A stretch of 64,000 nucleotides of DNA from an uncultured Paracoccaceae bacterium (GCA_947503765.1 CANNFA010000001.1:310001-374000); one strand, 5' to 3'; shown: positions 34,226-44,320, numbered from the stretch's first letter. Translations and numbers: made by a program. Notes: a model not told the origin generated them from the letters alone.

Positions 34226-35020
34226 ATGGGGATCGAGAACCTCTTTTGGAGGAAAGGACAGGTCGAACAATTCGGCCCGGTCGAAACGCGCAAATCCGTG
34301 GAATTTCCACACGGATACCGCGAATCGGCCAACTGGATACCGCGGATCGGCGACATCTTTCCGAATTTCCGCGCCGACAGCACGCATGGCAGCCTGGATT
34401 TCCACAGCTGGGCCGAGGGGCGCTGGACCTACTTCTTCAGCCATCCCTGCACCGATTGCGGCGTCAGCGCGACAGAGCTTGCCGGCATCGCCAGTTCCGC
34501 GCCGTATTTCCGGCAGCGCAACGTGGAGATTCTGGGGATCTGTTCGGAAACCCTTGCGGAACAGGCCCGCTGGCAGGCCGAAATCGGGCGGCTGTTTCAC
34601 ATGCAGATCGACTTTCCGATGATCGAGGATGTGGAAATGCGGCTGGTCGAATCCTTCGACATGAACCATCCGCGGCAATACGGCCGGGCGCCGATCCGCA
34701 AGAGTTTCATCATCGACCCGGCGCTGAAGGTGCGGATGATCTTCGAATACCCGATGAATGTCGGGCGCAGCATGGACGAGACGCTGCGGGTGATCGACGC
34801 GCTGCAGATCGCCGACCGCCACGGCGTCGGCGTGCCGGGCGACTGGGAAGCGGGTGACAGCGTTCTGGTTCCCCGCGACATGGACAGCACCATTGCGCGG
34901 GCCGCCTATGGGCAGGTCAGCGAACTCGCGCCGTTCCTGCGGCTGACACGGGTGCCCGACACGCTGGACCCCTGCGACTTTGCACAGGACACGCCGCTGG
35001 CGGCCGCTGCCGGCGGCTAA
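34226..35020 (+). CDS. Prx6-like peroxiredoxin homologue lacking the peroxidatic cysteine
   Basis: The product has 264 residues. The 1-Cys (Prx6/AhpE-like) peroxiredoxin fold is recognisable throughout: IGDIFPNFRADS, a SHP element at 72-74, RKSFIIDPALKVRMIFEYP, VGRSMDETLRVIDALQ and a C-terminal dimer domain. Where the family has PVCTTE, this protein has GVSATE, with Ser81 at the peroxidatic position. A new CTDC pair (Cys75, Cys78) sits just before it. Classical peroxidase activity is therefore doubtful. The start at 34226 is preferred because GGAGG lies five bases upstream; an ATG at 34214 would place that element inside the gene. Confidence 0.8.
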   Translation: MGIENLFWRKGQVEQFGPVETRKSVEFPHGYRESANWIPRIGDIFPNFRADSTHGSLDFHSWAEGRWTYFFSHPCTDCGVSATELAGIASSAPYFRQRNVEILGICSETLAEQARWQAEIGRLFHMQIDFPMIEDVEMRLVESFDMNHPRQYGRAPIRKSFIIDPALKVRMIFEYPMNVGRSMDETLRVIDALQIADRHGVGVPGDWEAGDSVLVPRDMDSTIARAAYGQVSELAPFLRLTRVPDTLDPCDFAQDTPLAAAAGG

Positions 35021-35158
35021 GGCGCACCGCGATCACCGGGCGCGCGGCCGGCCACGCGGCGCGCCCCGCAACACCGCCGGGCCGGCATCGCATCGCCGCC
35101 TTCCCCTCGGCGGCGAAAACTGGTCTAATCCGCTTCAATCACAAAGCAGAGCAGACCC

Positions 35159-37120
35159 ATGCCCGCAGACGACCTTCTGGCCGGCGCCGCCCCGGACACC
35201 TCTTACGACGCAAGCTCCATCCAGGTCCTGGAGGACATGGAGCATGTGCGCCTGCGCCCCGGCATGTATATCGGCGGCAAGGACGACCGCGCGCTGCATC
35301 ACATGGTGGCGGAAATCGTCGACAACTCGATGGACGAGGCGGTGGCCGGCCACGCCACCTGGATCGAGATCGAGCTGCACGCGAACGGCCATGTCAGCGT
35401 GCGCGACAATGGCCGCGGCATTCCGACCGGGCCGCACCCCAAGGATCCGTCGAAATCGGCGCTGGAGATCATCTTTTGCACCCTGAACGCGGGCGGCAAG
35501 TTTTCCGGCGACAGCTATCAGACCTCGGGGGGGCTGCACGGGGTCGGCTCTTCGGTGGTGAACGCGCTGTCCGATCATCTGCGCGTCGAGGTGGCGCGCG
35601 GCAAGGAGCTGTACGCGATGGAATTCGCGCGCGGCCTGCCACAGGGCAAGCTGGAGCGGATCGGCGCCGCCCCGAATCGGCGCGGCACCGCCGTCACCTT
35701 CCACCCCGACCCCGAGATCTTCGGCTCGCTGAGCCTGAAACCGGCATGGCTGTTCCGCATGGCGCGGTCCAAGGCCTACCTGTTCTCGGGCGTTGAAATC
35801 CGCTGGAAGTCCGGCATCGACGATGGCGACACCCCGGCCGAGGCCAGGTTCCACTTTCCCGGCGGGCTGTCCGACTACCTGGGCGAGACGCTGGCCGGCG
35901 CCACCACGTATGCCGAGCAGCCCTTCACCGGGTCGGTGTCGTTCGAGAAACTCGGCCGCCCCGGCAAGGTGGAATGGGCGATCAACTGGACGCCGTCGCG
36001 CGACGGCTTCATCCAGTCCTACTGCAACACCGTCCCCACCCCCGAGGGCGGCACCCACGAGGCCGGGTTCTGGGCCGCGATCCTGAAGGGGATCAAGGCC
36101 TACGGCGAGCTGGCGAACAACCGCAAGGCGAGCACGATCACCCGCGAGGATCTGACCGCGGGGGCCGGCACGCTGGTGTCGTGCTTCATCCGCGATCCCG
36201 AATTCGTCGGCCAGACCAAGGACCGGCTGGCCACGGTCGACGCGCAGCGCATGGTGGAAAACTCGGTCCGCGACCATTTCGACAACTGGCTGGCCTCGGA
36301 CACGCGCTCGGCCGGGGCGATCCTCGATTTTCTGGTGCTACGGGCCGAGGAACGGCTGCGCCGCCGGCAGGAAAAGGAAACCGCGCGCAAGTCGGCCACC
36401 AAGAAGCTGCGCCTGCCCGGCAAGCTGGTGGATTGCTCGGCCACGAACCGCGACGGCACCGAGCTGTTCATCGTCGAGGGCGACAGCGCGGGCGGATCGG
36501 CCAAGATGGCGCGAGACCGCAAGACCCAGGCGCTGCTGCCGCTGCGCGGCAAGATCCTGAACGTGCTGGGGGCTGCGTCGTCGAAGCTGGGCCAGAATGT
36601 CGAGATCAGCGATCTGTGCCAGGCGCTGGGCGTCGGGATGGGCACGAAGTTCCGCATCGACGATCTGCGCTACGACAAGATCATCATCATGACCGATGCC
36701 GACGTGGACGGCGCGCATATCGCGTCGCTGCTGATGACCTTCTTCTTTGCGCAGATGCGCCCGCTGATCGACCACGGACACCTGTACCTGGCCTGCCCGC
36801 CGCTGTTCCGGCTGACCCAGGGCTCGCACCGGCGGTACTGCCTTGACGAGGCCGAGCGCGATGCCTGGATGGCCAAGGGCCTGGGCGGCAAGGGCAAGAT
36901 CGACGTATCACGCTTCAAGGGCCTGGGCGAGATGGACGCCAAGGACCTGAAGGACACCACGATGAACCCCGAAACGCGCAAGCTGATCCGAGTGAACATC
37001 GACGAGGACGAGCCGGGCGAAACCGCCGATCTGGTCGAGCGCCTGATGGGCAAGAAGCCGGAATTGCGGTTCCAGTACATCCAGGAAAACGCGCGCTTCG
37101 TGGCCGAGCTCGACGTCTGA
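35159..37120 (+). CDS. parE: DNA topoisomerase IV subunit B
   Basis: The product has 653 residues. The GHKL ATPase N-terminus has EIVDNSMDEA, DNGRGIPTG and GGLHGVGSSVVNALS. A transducer domain follows, then a TOPRIM domain with IVEGDSAGGSA and MTDADVDGAH, then the RFKGLGEM block. Absence of the GyrB-type insert and the ParE-like length favour topoisomerase IV over gyrase. It decatenates chromosomes with ParC, whose gene is not in this window. It is transcribed alone. Confidence 0.93.
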   Translation: MPADDLLAGAAPDTSYDASSIQVLEDMEHVRLRPGMYIGGKDDRALHHMVAEIVDNSMDEAVAGHATWIEIELHANGHVSVRDNGRGIPTGPHPKDPSKSALEIIFCTLNAGGKFSGDSYQTSGGLHGVGSSVVNALSDHLRVEVARGKELYAMEFARGLPQGKLERIGAAPNRRGTAVTFHPDPEIFGSLSLKPAWLFRMARSKAYLFSGVEIRWKSGIDDGDTPAEARFHFPGGLSDYLGETLAGATTYAEQPFTGSVSFEKLGRPGKVEWAINWTPSRDGFIQSYCNTVPTPEGGTHEAGFWAAILKGIKAYGELANNRKASTITREDLTAGAGTLVSCFIRDPEFVGQTKDRLATVDAQRMVENSVRDHFDNWLASDTRSAGAILDFLVLRAEERLRRRQEKETARKSATKKLRLPGKLVDCSATNRDGTELFIVEGDSAGGSAKMARDRKTQALLPLRGKILNVLGAASSKLGQNVEISDLCQALGVGMGTKFRIDDLRYDKIIIMTDADVDGAHIASLLMTFFFAQMRPLIDHGHLYLACPPLFRLTQGSHRRYCLDEAERDAWMAKGLGGKGKIDVSRFKGLGEMDAKDLKDTTMNPETRKLIRVNIDEDEPGETADLVERLMGKKPELRFQYIQENARFVAELDV

Positions 37121-37132
37121 GGCGCGGACTGT

Positions 37133-37150
37133 CACCCGTTTGCACGGGTG
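37133..37150 (+). terminator. hairpin after parE
   Basis: CACCCGT-TTGC-ACGGGTG is a perfect seven-base hairpin starting 13 bases after the parE stop. No T-run follows, so it is at best a weak or Rho-assisted terminator. Confidence 0.4.
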
Positions 37151-37324
37151 CGTCAGAATATCGCGCAGCGGAGGTGATAGGCGGTTCCCCGCAATCTGCG
37201 CACGCGGCAAAATTGCAAGGCTTGGGGAATCGCGCATGCAGCGACCGGTGTGCCGAAAAACGGCCGTTTTCGGAAAAGGCAGGTGTATCCCAAACCACCC
37301 GAAGCCTGAGTCCGGAGACACCCG

Positions 37325-40300
37325 ATGCACCGCATATCCTTTCTGAACGCCCTTGCCGCTATCCTGATCGCGGCGGCGGCGGGGTTGACGGCGCAAGGGG
37401 CGGCGGCACAGGTCAGTTTCAGCGCCGACTACACGCCAGCCAACGTGCCGCTTGGCGGGACGTCGCGGCTGGAACTCACCATCGACAACAGCGCCGGCGC
37501 GAACTCTCTGTTCAGCCTCAACGTGACCAGCACGCTTCCCGCCGGCCTGATGATCGCGGACCCCGCGAACCTGGTAAATGACTGCCCTGTTACGGTCACG
37601 GCAGTGGCGGGCACCGGAACGATCCAGACACAGCCCGGAGGCTTCATTCCTCTCGGCCCAGCCGCATCCTGCACGGTTGGCGTCGATGTCATCGGCTCGG
37701 CACGCGGCAGTTTCAATACGGAAGCGAAGGTGACGTACAACGAGACCGGCGTCGGTTTCGTGGAAAAAACGGCTGCGGCCAGCCTGAACGTCACCGGCAG
37801 CGGCGCCCTGCAGATGGTCAAGGCCTTCACCGACGATCCGGTCGGGCCCGGCGAGACGGCGACGCTGGAATTCACCCTGTCGAACACCGCGCGCGGCTCT
37901 GACGCGACGGGCGTCGGGTTTACCGACGATCTGTCGGCGATGCTGGCCGGCACGACGCTGGACAGCGTCGGGTTGAACACCTGCGGCGCCTCCGTGACCG
38001 GCGGGGGAACGGGGCTGATCAACGTCTCGGGCGGGACCGTCGCGGCCGGTAGAACCTGCACCATCACCGTTTCGGTGCTCGTGCCCACCAGCGGCAGCGG
38101 CGGAACCCACACCAATACCGTGTCCGACCTCAGCGGCACGATCGGCGGCGCGCCGGTCACCGGCCCCGCCGCCTCTGCCAGGCTGACGGTGTACGATCTG
38201 CGTCCGCCGGAATTGACCAAGACGTTCAGCGACAGCCAGGTCGATCCGGGCGATCCGGTGACGATGACATTCACGCTGACAAACCCGAATACCACCAACT
38301 CACTTACGGGCATCGCGTTCACCGACGATATGGGCGCTTTCATTTCCGGGACGACCATCACCGCGCTTCCCCTGGGCGGAGCCTGCGGAGGCTCGGTTTT
38401 CGGCACATACAGCGGCGGGGCAGATACAATCAATCTGGTTGGCGGCAGCTTGCCGCAGGGCGATTCCTGTTCCTTCACCGTCGACATCCAGCTTCCGTCC
38501 AGTGTGCCGCCGGGCGATTACGTCAACACCACCAGCGCGGTCACGGCGCTGGACGGGCCGGCAACGATCGTCGGACGCGCCGCCAGTGCCACGCTCAAGG
38601 TCGGCGGCTCGGCCAACCTGACATTCCGCAAGGAATTCTCGGACACGGCGGCGCTGGCCGGCGATACGGTGCAACTGACCTTCTCGATCAAGAGCACGCC
38701 CGAATCGAGCGACGCGACAGCGCTCAGCTTTACCGACAACCTTGGCGACGCCGGCACAAGTGTGCCGCCGGTCTTCCTGGCGGGAACCACGATCCAGAGC
38801 ATCGATTCGAACAGCTGCGGCACCGCAAGCGGCGCGGGAACCGGCGTGTTCCAGCTGAGCGGCGGCACGCTGATAGGCGAGGCCGAGTGCGCCATCGTGC
38901 TGACCTTGCAGCTTCCGTCCGGCGCGGCGCCCGGCAGCTATACCAACTCGACCTCGCGCCTGGGCTTTACCGCCGGCACCGCGACGTCGGTATCGCCCGC
39001 GACCGCGACGCTCCAGATCAAGGATTTCCGCGACCTGGTGCTGGAAAAGGCGTTCATCGACGGCCCCGCCCTGCCCGGCGGCACCGCGACCATGCGGTTC
39101 ACGATCAGGAACCCGACCAGCGAGGCGGCGTCCTCGATGGCCTTCAGCGACAATCTTTCGGCCTTCATCTCCGGCGCCACGGCGGCGAGCCCCCTGCCGG
39201 CAACCCCCTGCGGCGCGGGAAGCAGCCTGTCGGGATCAAGCACGCTGATCCTGAACGGCGGATCGCTTGTTGCCGGCGGGACATGCAGCTTCGATGTCCA
39301 GGTCTCGATCCCCGGCACGGCGACCGCGGGCAGCTACACGAACCAGACCGGCAACATGGCCTACACGCTGGCCGGAGCGCCCCGGAGCGCGGCAGCCGCG
39401 ACCGCCCGGCTGCGGGTGATCGACGCAGCGCTCAGCCTGTTCAAGACCTTCACCGACGATCCGGTTTCGGCGGGCGGCACCGTCACGCTGGAATACCGGC
39501 TGGACAACCTGTCGTCCCAGCCGGTCACGGGGCTGTCGTTCACCGACGATTTCGGCGCCGCGCTGAGCGGTCTGGTTGCCACCGGGCTGCCTCGGGCGGG
39601 GGTTTGCGGGTCGGGATCCAACTTGGCGGGCACCTCGACGCTCAGCCTGACCGGCGGAACGATTTCCGGGGGCGGCAGCTGCACGTTCAGCGTGACACTG
39701 GATGTTCCCGCCAGCGCCTCCGGCGGCATCTATCCCGGCACCACCAGCGCACCCACCGGAACGATCGGCGGCAGCGGCGTGACCGGCAGCCCGGCCAGCG
39801 ATTCGCTGACGGTCCGTGATGCGACCGCGCCGAGCATCGCCAAGAGCTTTGCCAATGGCGGCGCGGCGGCGGCAGGCGGCACGACAACGCTCGACTTCAC
39901 GCTGACCAACAACGATGCGTCGGCCCCGGTCTCCAACCTGCGGTTCACCGACGATCTGAACGCCATGCTGCCGGGCGCGGCGATGACCGGCACCGTGTCG
40001 AACGATTGCGGCGCGGCCGTTTCGGGCGGAGCGACCATCGCCGTGACCGGCGCGCAGATGGCTGCCGGCGCAAGCTGCACGATCCGCGTGTCGGTCGGCG
40101 TGCCGTCCTCCGCCCCAGCGGGCGACTACACGAACACGACAAGCGCGCTGATGGATGCCGGGGGCACCGTGGCGGCCGCGGCCACGGATACGCTGAGGGT
40201 GCAGCCGGCGCCGGCCTTTTCCAAGGCGTTCAACCCGGCCGCCACCCCGCCGGAAACGGGCCAGCCGACGCCGCTGACCTTCACCATCGACAACAGCGGC

Positions 40301-43300
40301 TCGACCCTGGCAGCGGACGCCGTGTCGCTGACCGACACGTTCCCCGCCAGCATGATCGTCGCGGATCCCGCCAACCTAATCCGCACCGGCAATTGCAGCG
40401 GTGGCAGCGTCAGCGCGACACCCGGCGCAGGCGCGTTCTCCTATACGGGGGGAAGCGTCACGGCGGGCACGGTGTGCGAGATCACGCTGGACGTGACCAC
40501 CACGGCCGGCGGCAGCTTCGTCAACACGACATCCGACCTGACCTCCTCGCTGGGCAATTCGGGCACGGCCTCCGCCACGCTGAACGCCGCAGCCGCCGCG
40601 GCGCCCACGATCCTCAAGACGTTCTCCGCCGCGGCGGCCGAACAGGGCGAGGCGCTGACGATGACGATCACGCTGACCAACCCCAACAGCTTCGTGCCCA
40701 TCGGCTCGGTCGCGCTGAGCGACACGTTCGGCGCGGGGCTGGAGATCTCGACCGCCGCAACCCTGGACGCGGGCTGCGTGGGCGGCACGCTGACCGGCGG
40801 CGCGGGCGATACCGCCCTGAGCTATACCGGCGGCACGATCCCCGCCGGCGGCACCTGCACCGTGAGCGCGGGCGTCACCGTCACCGGCGCATCGCTGGTG
40901 ACCAACACCGCCGACGTGACATCGCAATTCAACGCCGCGCCGGTATCGTCGACCGCCACCCTCTCGGTCTCGCCGGCGGGTGCGCCCACGATCCTCAAGA
41001 CGTTCTCCGCTGCAGCGGCCGAACAGGGCGAGGCGCTGACGATGACGATCACGCTGACCAACCCCAACAGCTTCGTGCCCATCGGCTCGGTCGCGCTGAG
41101 CGATACGTTCGGCGCGGGGCTGGAGATTTCGACCGCCGCAACCCTGGACGCGGGCTGCGTGGGCGGCACGCTGACCGGCGGCGCGGGCGATACCGCCCTG
41201 AGCTATACCGGCGGCACGATCCCCGCCGGCGGCACCTGCACCGTGAGCGCGGGCGTGACCGTCACCGGCGCATCGCTGGTGACCAACACCGCCGACGTGA
41301 CATCGCAATTCAACGCCGCGCCGGTATCGTCGACCGCCACCCTCTCGGTCTCGCCGGCGGGCGCGCCGCTGCTGACCAAGGCGTTCTCCGCCCCGGCGGC
41401 GGAACAGGGCGGCTCCGTGACGCTGGACATCACCGTCACCAACAACAACACCTTCAAGACGGCGGGCAACGTCGCCGTGACCGACAGCTTCCCCGCCGGC
41501 CTTGTCATCGACACGGCGCCCATTACGGATGCCGGCTGCACCGGCGGCACGCTGACCGGCGATGTCGGCGATACGGCCTTCGGCTACAGCGGCGGGACGG
41601 TCGGCGCGCAAAGCGTCTGCACCATCAGCGTCGGCGTGACCGTCACCGGCAATGCGGACATCACCAATGCCGCATTCCTGACTTCGGACCTCAACACGCT
41701 CCCGATCGAGGCACGCGCAAGCCTGACCATCACCCCGGCAGCCGCGCCGGTCCTGACCAAGGGCTTCTCGGCCGCCGCCGCCATCCAGGGCGAGACGCTG
41801 ACCATGACGCTGGCCGCCGAAAACCCCAACGCCGCCTTCGCCATCGGCAATGTCGCGCTGACCGACAGCTTTCCCGCCGGCCTCGTCATCGCGGGCGCGG
41901 CGGCGGCGGATGCCGGCTGTACCGGCGGCACCCTGACGGGCGCGGCGGGCGATACCGCGCTTGCCTATACCGGCGGCACCATCACCCCCGGCGCGACCTG
42001 CACGCTCACCGTTCCGGTCACCGTCACCGGCAATGCGGACCTGACGAACACGGCCAGCGTGACCTCGGACCTCAACGCCGCCGCCATCGACGCCAGCGCA
42101 AGCCTGACCGTCACCCCGGCAGCCGCGCCGGTCCTGACCAAGAGCTTCTCGGCCGCCGCCGCCATCCAGGGCGAGACGCTGAGCATGACGCTGGCCGCCG
42201 AAAACCCCAACGCCGCCTTCGCCATCGGCAATGTCGCGCTGACCGACAGCTTTCCCGCCGGCCTCGTCATCGCGGGCGCGGCAGCGGCGGATGCCGGCTG
42301 TACCGGCGGCACTCTGACGGGCGCGGCGGGCGATACCGCGCTTGCCTATACCGGCGGCACCATCGCCCCCGGCGCGACCTGCACGCTCACCGTTCCGGTC
42401 ACCGTCACCGGCAATGCGGACCTGACGAACACGGCCAGCGTGACCTCGGACCTCAACGCCGCCGCCATCGACGCCAGCGCAAGCCTGACCGTCACCCCGG
42501 CGCCGCCGCCGGCCTTTGCCAAGGCGTACAATCCGGCCACGATTCTGGAGGCCGCCACCACCCGCGCCAGCTACACCATCGACAACGCCGCCGCCCTCGT
42601 CGCGGCCGGGGGGCTGGCCTTCGCCGACAGGCTGGATGCGTCGATCACAATCGCCAACCCGCCGAACATCACCAATACCTGCGCCGGCGCGAGCGTCGGC
42701 GCGGCGGCCGGCAGCAGCGATCTGACGGTTTCCGGCGGCACCCTGCCGGCCGGGGCGAGCTGCCGCATCGGCGTGGACCTGACGGCGGCCGTTCCGGGCA
42801 CCTTCGCGGGCCCGACCGGGCCGCTGACCTCGACCCTCGGCTCCAGCGGCACGGCGCGCGCGACGCTGACGGTGCTCGACAACCCGACCGGCGAAATCAC
42901 CATCGTTCAGCGCGCCGACCCGGATGGTTCGTTCGGCTTCGCGTCGGACATGCCGGCGCTGAACTTCCGCATCGACACGACCGGCGGCGAGGGCAGGTTC
43001 GGCCCCGTCACCCTGCCCGCGGGCACCTACGACATCGCCCAGAGCCTGCCGGAGGGCTTCGGCAACGTCGCCATGCGCTGCTCGGATGCCGACAGCCGCG
43101 CCGATGCGCGGGCGCGCAGCCTGCGGATCGTGCTGGACAGGGACGAATCCGTGACCTGCACCATCGCCTCGATCCAGACCGACGAAAAGACGGTCGAGAC
43201 GATCAACAAGTTCCTGTTCCGCCGCGCCGACCTTGTTTTGTCGAGCGAGCCTTCCCTCAGCCGCCGCATCGACCGGCTGCTGCGCGGTTTCGGCAATGCC

Positions 43301-44257
43301 AGCGCGCTGCGCTTTGCCAACGGCGACCTGATGGCGTTCTCGCCGTTCCAGTTCGACCCGATGACGATTTCCTCGCGCAATGTCGCGGTCGGCGGCAGCC
43401 TGCTGTCGATGCGGCAGGCGGCGGCCAGCCTGAAACTGGCGCATGGCGCCACCTCGGACACGGCCTATGTCGCGAATTACCGTTGGGATGCGTGGTTCGA
43501 GGCGCAGTACAAGAAATTCGACGATTCGCAGGGCGAGGGCAATTTCGGCATCCTCTATTTCGGCGCCGACTACCTGGTGAACGAGAACCTGCTTGTCGGG
43601 ATCATGGGCCAGGTCGACCGGCTGCGCGAGGATTCGGCCGCGAACAACACCTCCGCCAGCGGCAGCGGCTGGATGGCGGGGCCCTACATGACCGCCCGGC
43701 TGGCGCCCAACCTGTTCTTTGATGCGCGGCTCGCGGCGGGCAGGTCGGTCAACGACATCAGCCCGTTCAACACCTATACCGACAGTTTCGACACCACCCG
43801 CTGGATGGCGATGATGAACCTGACGGGCGATTTCCAGCGCGGGGCATGGTCGATCCGGCCCAACGCCTCGCTGGCCTATTACGAGGAAAAGCAGGAGGCT
43901 TATACCGACACGCTGGGCGTTCCGATCCCGAGCCAGACCATCGGGCTGACCCAGCTGAAGCTGGGGCCGACCTTCGTGGGCCGGTTCGAAGACGGCGCCG
44001 GCACGCGCTATGAGCCGTCCTTCTCGCTCGAGGCGATCTACAACATGGGCACGACGATGGGGGTGACGCTGGACGATCCGAACCCGCATTCCGAGGGCTG
44101 GCGCGGGCGGGCGCAGGCCGGGATCAAGATGACGACCGAGGGCGGCGCATCCTTCGGCTTCGGCGCCAGCTTCGACGGGTTGTTTCGCGGCGATTACGAG
44201 TCCATCGGGTTGTCGCTTGATGTGTCGATCCCGCTCTCGAAACCGGTGGCGCGGTAG
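37325..44257 (+). CDS. giant Ig-like repeat autotransporter (DUF11-type repeats plus beta-barrel)
   Basis: The product has 2310 residues. A signal peptide (about 1-28) is followed by some fourteen tandem domains of about 110-130 residues, each with a K-x-F-x-x opening, an LT(N)xN strand, (T/S)DxF/L, and a paired Cys-Gly / Cys-x-(I/V/F) pattern that suggests a disulfide. They resemble DUF11-like Ig-fold repeats of surface adhesins. Five units of exactly 127 residues occupy 1093-1727. After a linker (about 1870-2040) comes a C-terminal outer-membrane beta-barrel of about 265 residues, beginning near YRWDAWFEAQYKKF. The last residues are SKPVAR rather than the usual terminal aromatic. The protein is probably surface-exposed, in adhesion or biofilm; the ligand is unknown. 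Confidence 0.83.
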   Translation: MHRISFLNALAAILIAAAAGLTAQGAAAQVSFSADYTPANVPLGGTSRLELTIDNSAGANSLFSLNVTSTLPAGLMIADPANLVNDCPVTVTAVAGTGTIQTQPGGFIPLGPAASCTVGVDVIGSARGSFNTEAKVTYNETGVGFVEKTAAASLNVTGSGALQMVKAFTDDPVGPGETATLEFTLSNTARGSDATGVGFTDDLSAMLAGTTLDSVGLNTCGASVTGGGTGLINVSGGTVAAGRTCTITVSVLVPTSGSGGTHTNTVSDLSGTIGGAPVTGPAASARLTVYDLRPPELTKTFSDSQVDPGDPVTMTFTLTNPNTTNSLTGIAFTDDMGAFISGTTITALPLGGACGGSVFGTYSGGADTINLVGGSLPQGDSCSFTVDIQLPSSVPPGDYVNTTSAVTALDGPATIVGRAASATLKVGGSANLTFRKEFSDTAALAGDTVQLTFSIKSTPESSDATALSFTDNLGDAGTSVPPVFLAGTTIQSIDSNSCGTASGAGTGVFQLSGGTLIGEAECAIVLTLQLPSGAAPGSYTNSTSRLGFTAGTATSVSPATATLQIKDFRDLVLEKAFIDGPALPGGTATMRFTIRNPTSEAASSMAFSDNLSAFISGATAASPLPATPCGAGSSLSGSSTLILNGGSLVAGGTCSFDVQVSIPGTATAGSYTNQTGNMAYTLAGAPRSAAAATARLRVIDAALSLFKTFTDDPVSAGGTVTLEYRLDNLSSQPVTGLSFTDDFGAALSGLVATGLPRAGVCGSGSNLAGTSTLSLTGGTISGGGSCTFSVTLDVPASASGGIYPGTTSAPTGTIGGSGVTGSPASDSLTVRDATAPSIAKSFANGGAAAAGGTTTLDFTLTNNDASAPVSNLRFTDDLNAMLPGAAMTGTVSNDCGAAVSGGATIAVTGAQMAAGASCTIRVSVGVPSSAPAGDYTNTTSALMDAGGTVAAAATDTLRVQPAPAFSKAFNPAATPPETGQPTPLTFTIDNSGSTLAADAVSLTDTFPASMIVADPANLIRTGNCSGGSVSATPGAGAFSYTGGSVTAGTVCEITLDVTTTAGGSFVNTTSDLTSSLGNSGTASATLNAAAAAAPTILKTFSAAAAEQGEALTMTITLTNPNSFVPIGSVALSDTFGAGLEISTAATLDAGCVGGTLTGGAGDTALSYTGGTIPAGGTCTVSAGVTVTGASLVTNTADVTSQFNAAPVSSTATLSVSPAGAPTILKTFSAAAAEQGEALTMTITLTNPNSFVPIGSVALSDTFGAGLEISTAATLDAGCVGGTLTGGAGDTALSYTGGTIPAGGTCTVSAGVTVTGASLVTNTADVTSQFNAAPVSSTATLSVSPAGAPLLTKAFSAPAAEQGGSVTLDITVTNNNTFKTAGNVAVTDSFPAGLVIDTAPITDAGCTGGTLTGDVGDTAFGYSGGTVGAQSVCTISVGVTVTGNADITNAAFLTSDLNTLPIEARASLTITPAAAPVLTKGFSAAAAIQGETLTMTLAAENPNAAFAIGNVALTDSFPAGLVIAGAAAADAGCTGGTLTGAAGDTALAYTGGTITPGATCTLTVPVTVTGNADLTNTASVTSDLNAAAIDASASLTVTPAAAPVLTKSFSAAAAIQGETLSMTLAAENPNAAFAIGNVALTDSFPAGLVIAGAAAADAGCTGGTLTGAAGDTALAYTGGTIAPGATCTLTVPVTVTGNADLTNTASVTSDLNAAAIDASASLTVTPAPPPAFAKAYNPATILEAATTRASYTIDNAAALVAAGGLAFADRLDASITIANPPNITNTCAGASVGAAAGSSDLTVSGGTLPAGASCRIGVDLTAAVPGTFAGPTGPLTSTLGSSGTARATLTVLDNPTGEITIVQRADPDGSFGFASDMPALNFRIDTTGGEGRFGPVTLPAGTYDIAQSLPEGFGNVAMRCSDADSRADARARSLRIVLDRDESVTCTIASIQTDEKTVETINKFLFRRADLVLSSEPSLSRRIDRLLRGFGNASALRFANGDLMAFSPFQFDPMTISSRNVAVGGSLLSMRQAAASLKLAHGATSDTAYVANYRWDAWFEAQYKKFDDSQGEGNFGILYFGADYLVNENLLVGIMGQVDRLREDSAANNTSASGSGWMAGPYMTARLAPNLFFDARLAAGRSVNDISPFNTYTDSFDTTRWMAMMNLTGDFQRGAWSIRPNASLAYYEEKQEAYTDTLGVPIPSQTIGLTQLKLGPTFVGRFEDGAGTRYEPSFSLEAIYNMGTTMGVTLDDPNPHSEGWRGRAQAGIKMTTEGGASFGFGASFDGLFRGDYESIGLSLDVSIPLSKPVAR
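40601..42505 (+). repeat. five 381-bp in-frame tandem repeats inside the autotransporter gene
   Basis: Units begin at 40601, 40982, 41363, 41744 and 42125, each exactly 381 bases (127 codons). Units 1 and 2 are almost identical in DNA, and so are units 4 and 5; unit 3 is divergent. The order A-A-B-C-C points to recent separate duplications, and the array is a likely site of length change by recombination. It may also be a site of assembly error. Confidence 0.92.
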
Positions 44258-44303
44258 CCGCGGCACGGCGCGGGCGTTCGGGTAAAACCGCGGGGGCCAG
44301 ACG

Positions 44304-44320
44304 GCGGGGGCCGGCCCCGC
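44304..44320. terminator. GC hairpin between convergent autotransporter and cyclase genes
   Basis: The palindrome GGGGCCGGCCCC (44307-44318) with flanking GC pairs lies exactly between the two convergent genes, 47 bases after the autotransporter stop. It could end transcription from both sides, though no clear T-run is present. Confidence 0.45.

Noticed and set aside
40601-42505. CRISPR-like array
   Set aside because: The repeats are 381 bases, in frame and part of one protein; there are no short repeats with unique spacers.
40376-44266. 1296-codon open frame antisense to the autotransporter gene
   Set aside because: It mirrors the repeats of the real gene, is Arg/Gly/Ala-rich and shows no family motif; long antisense frames are expected at this GC content.
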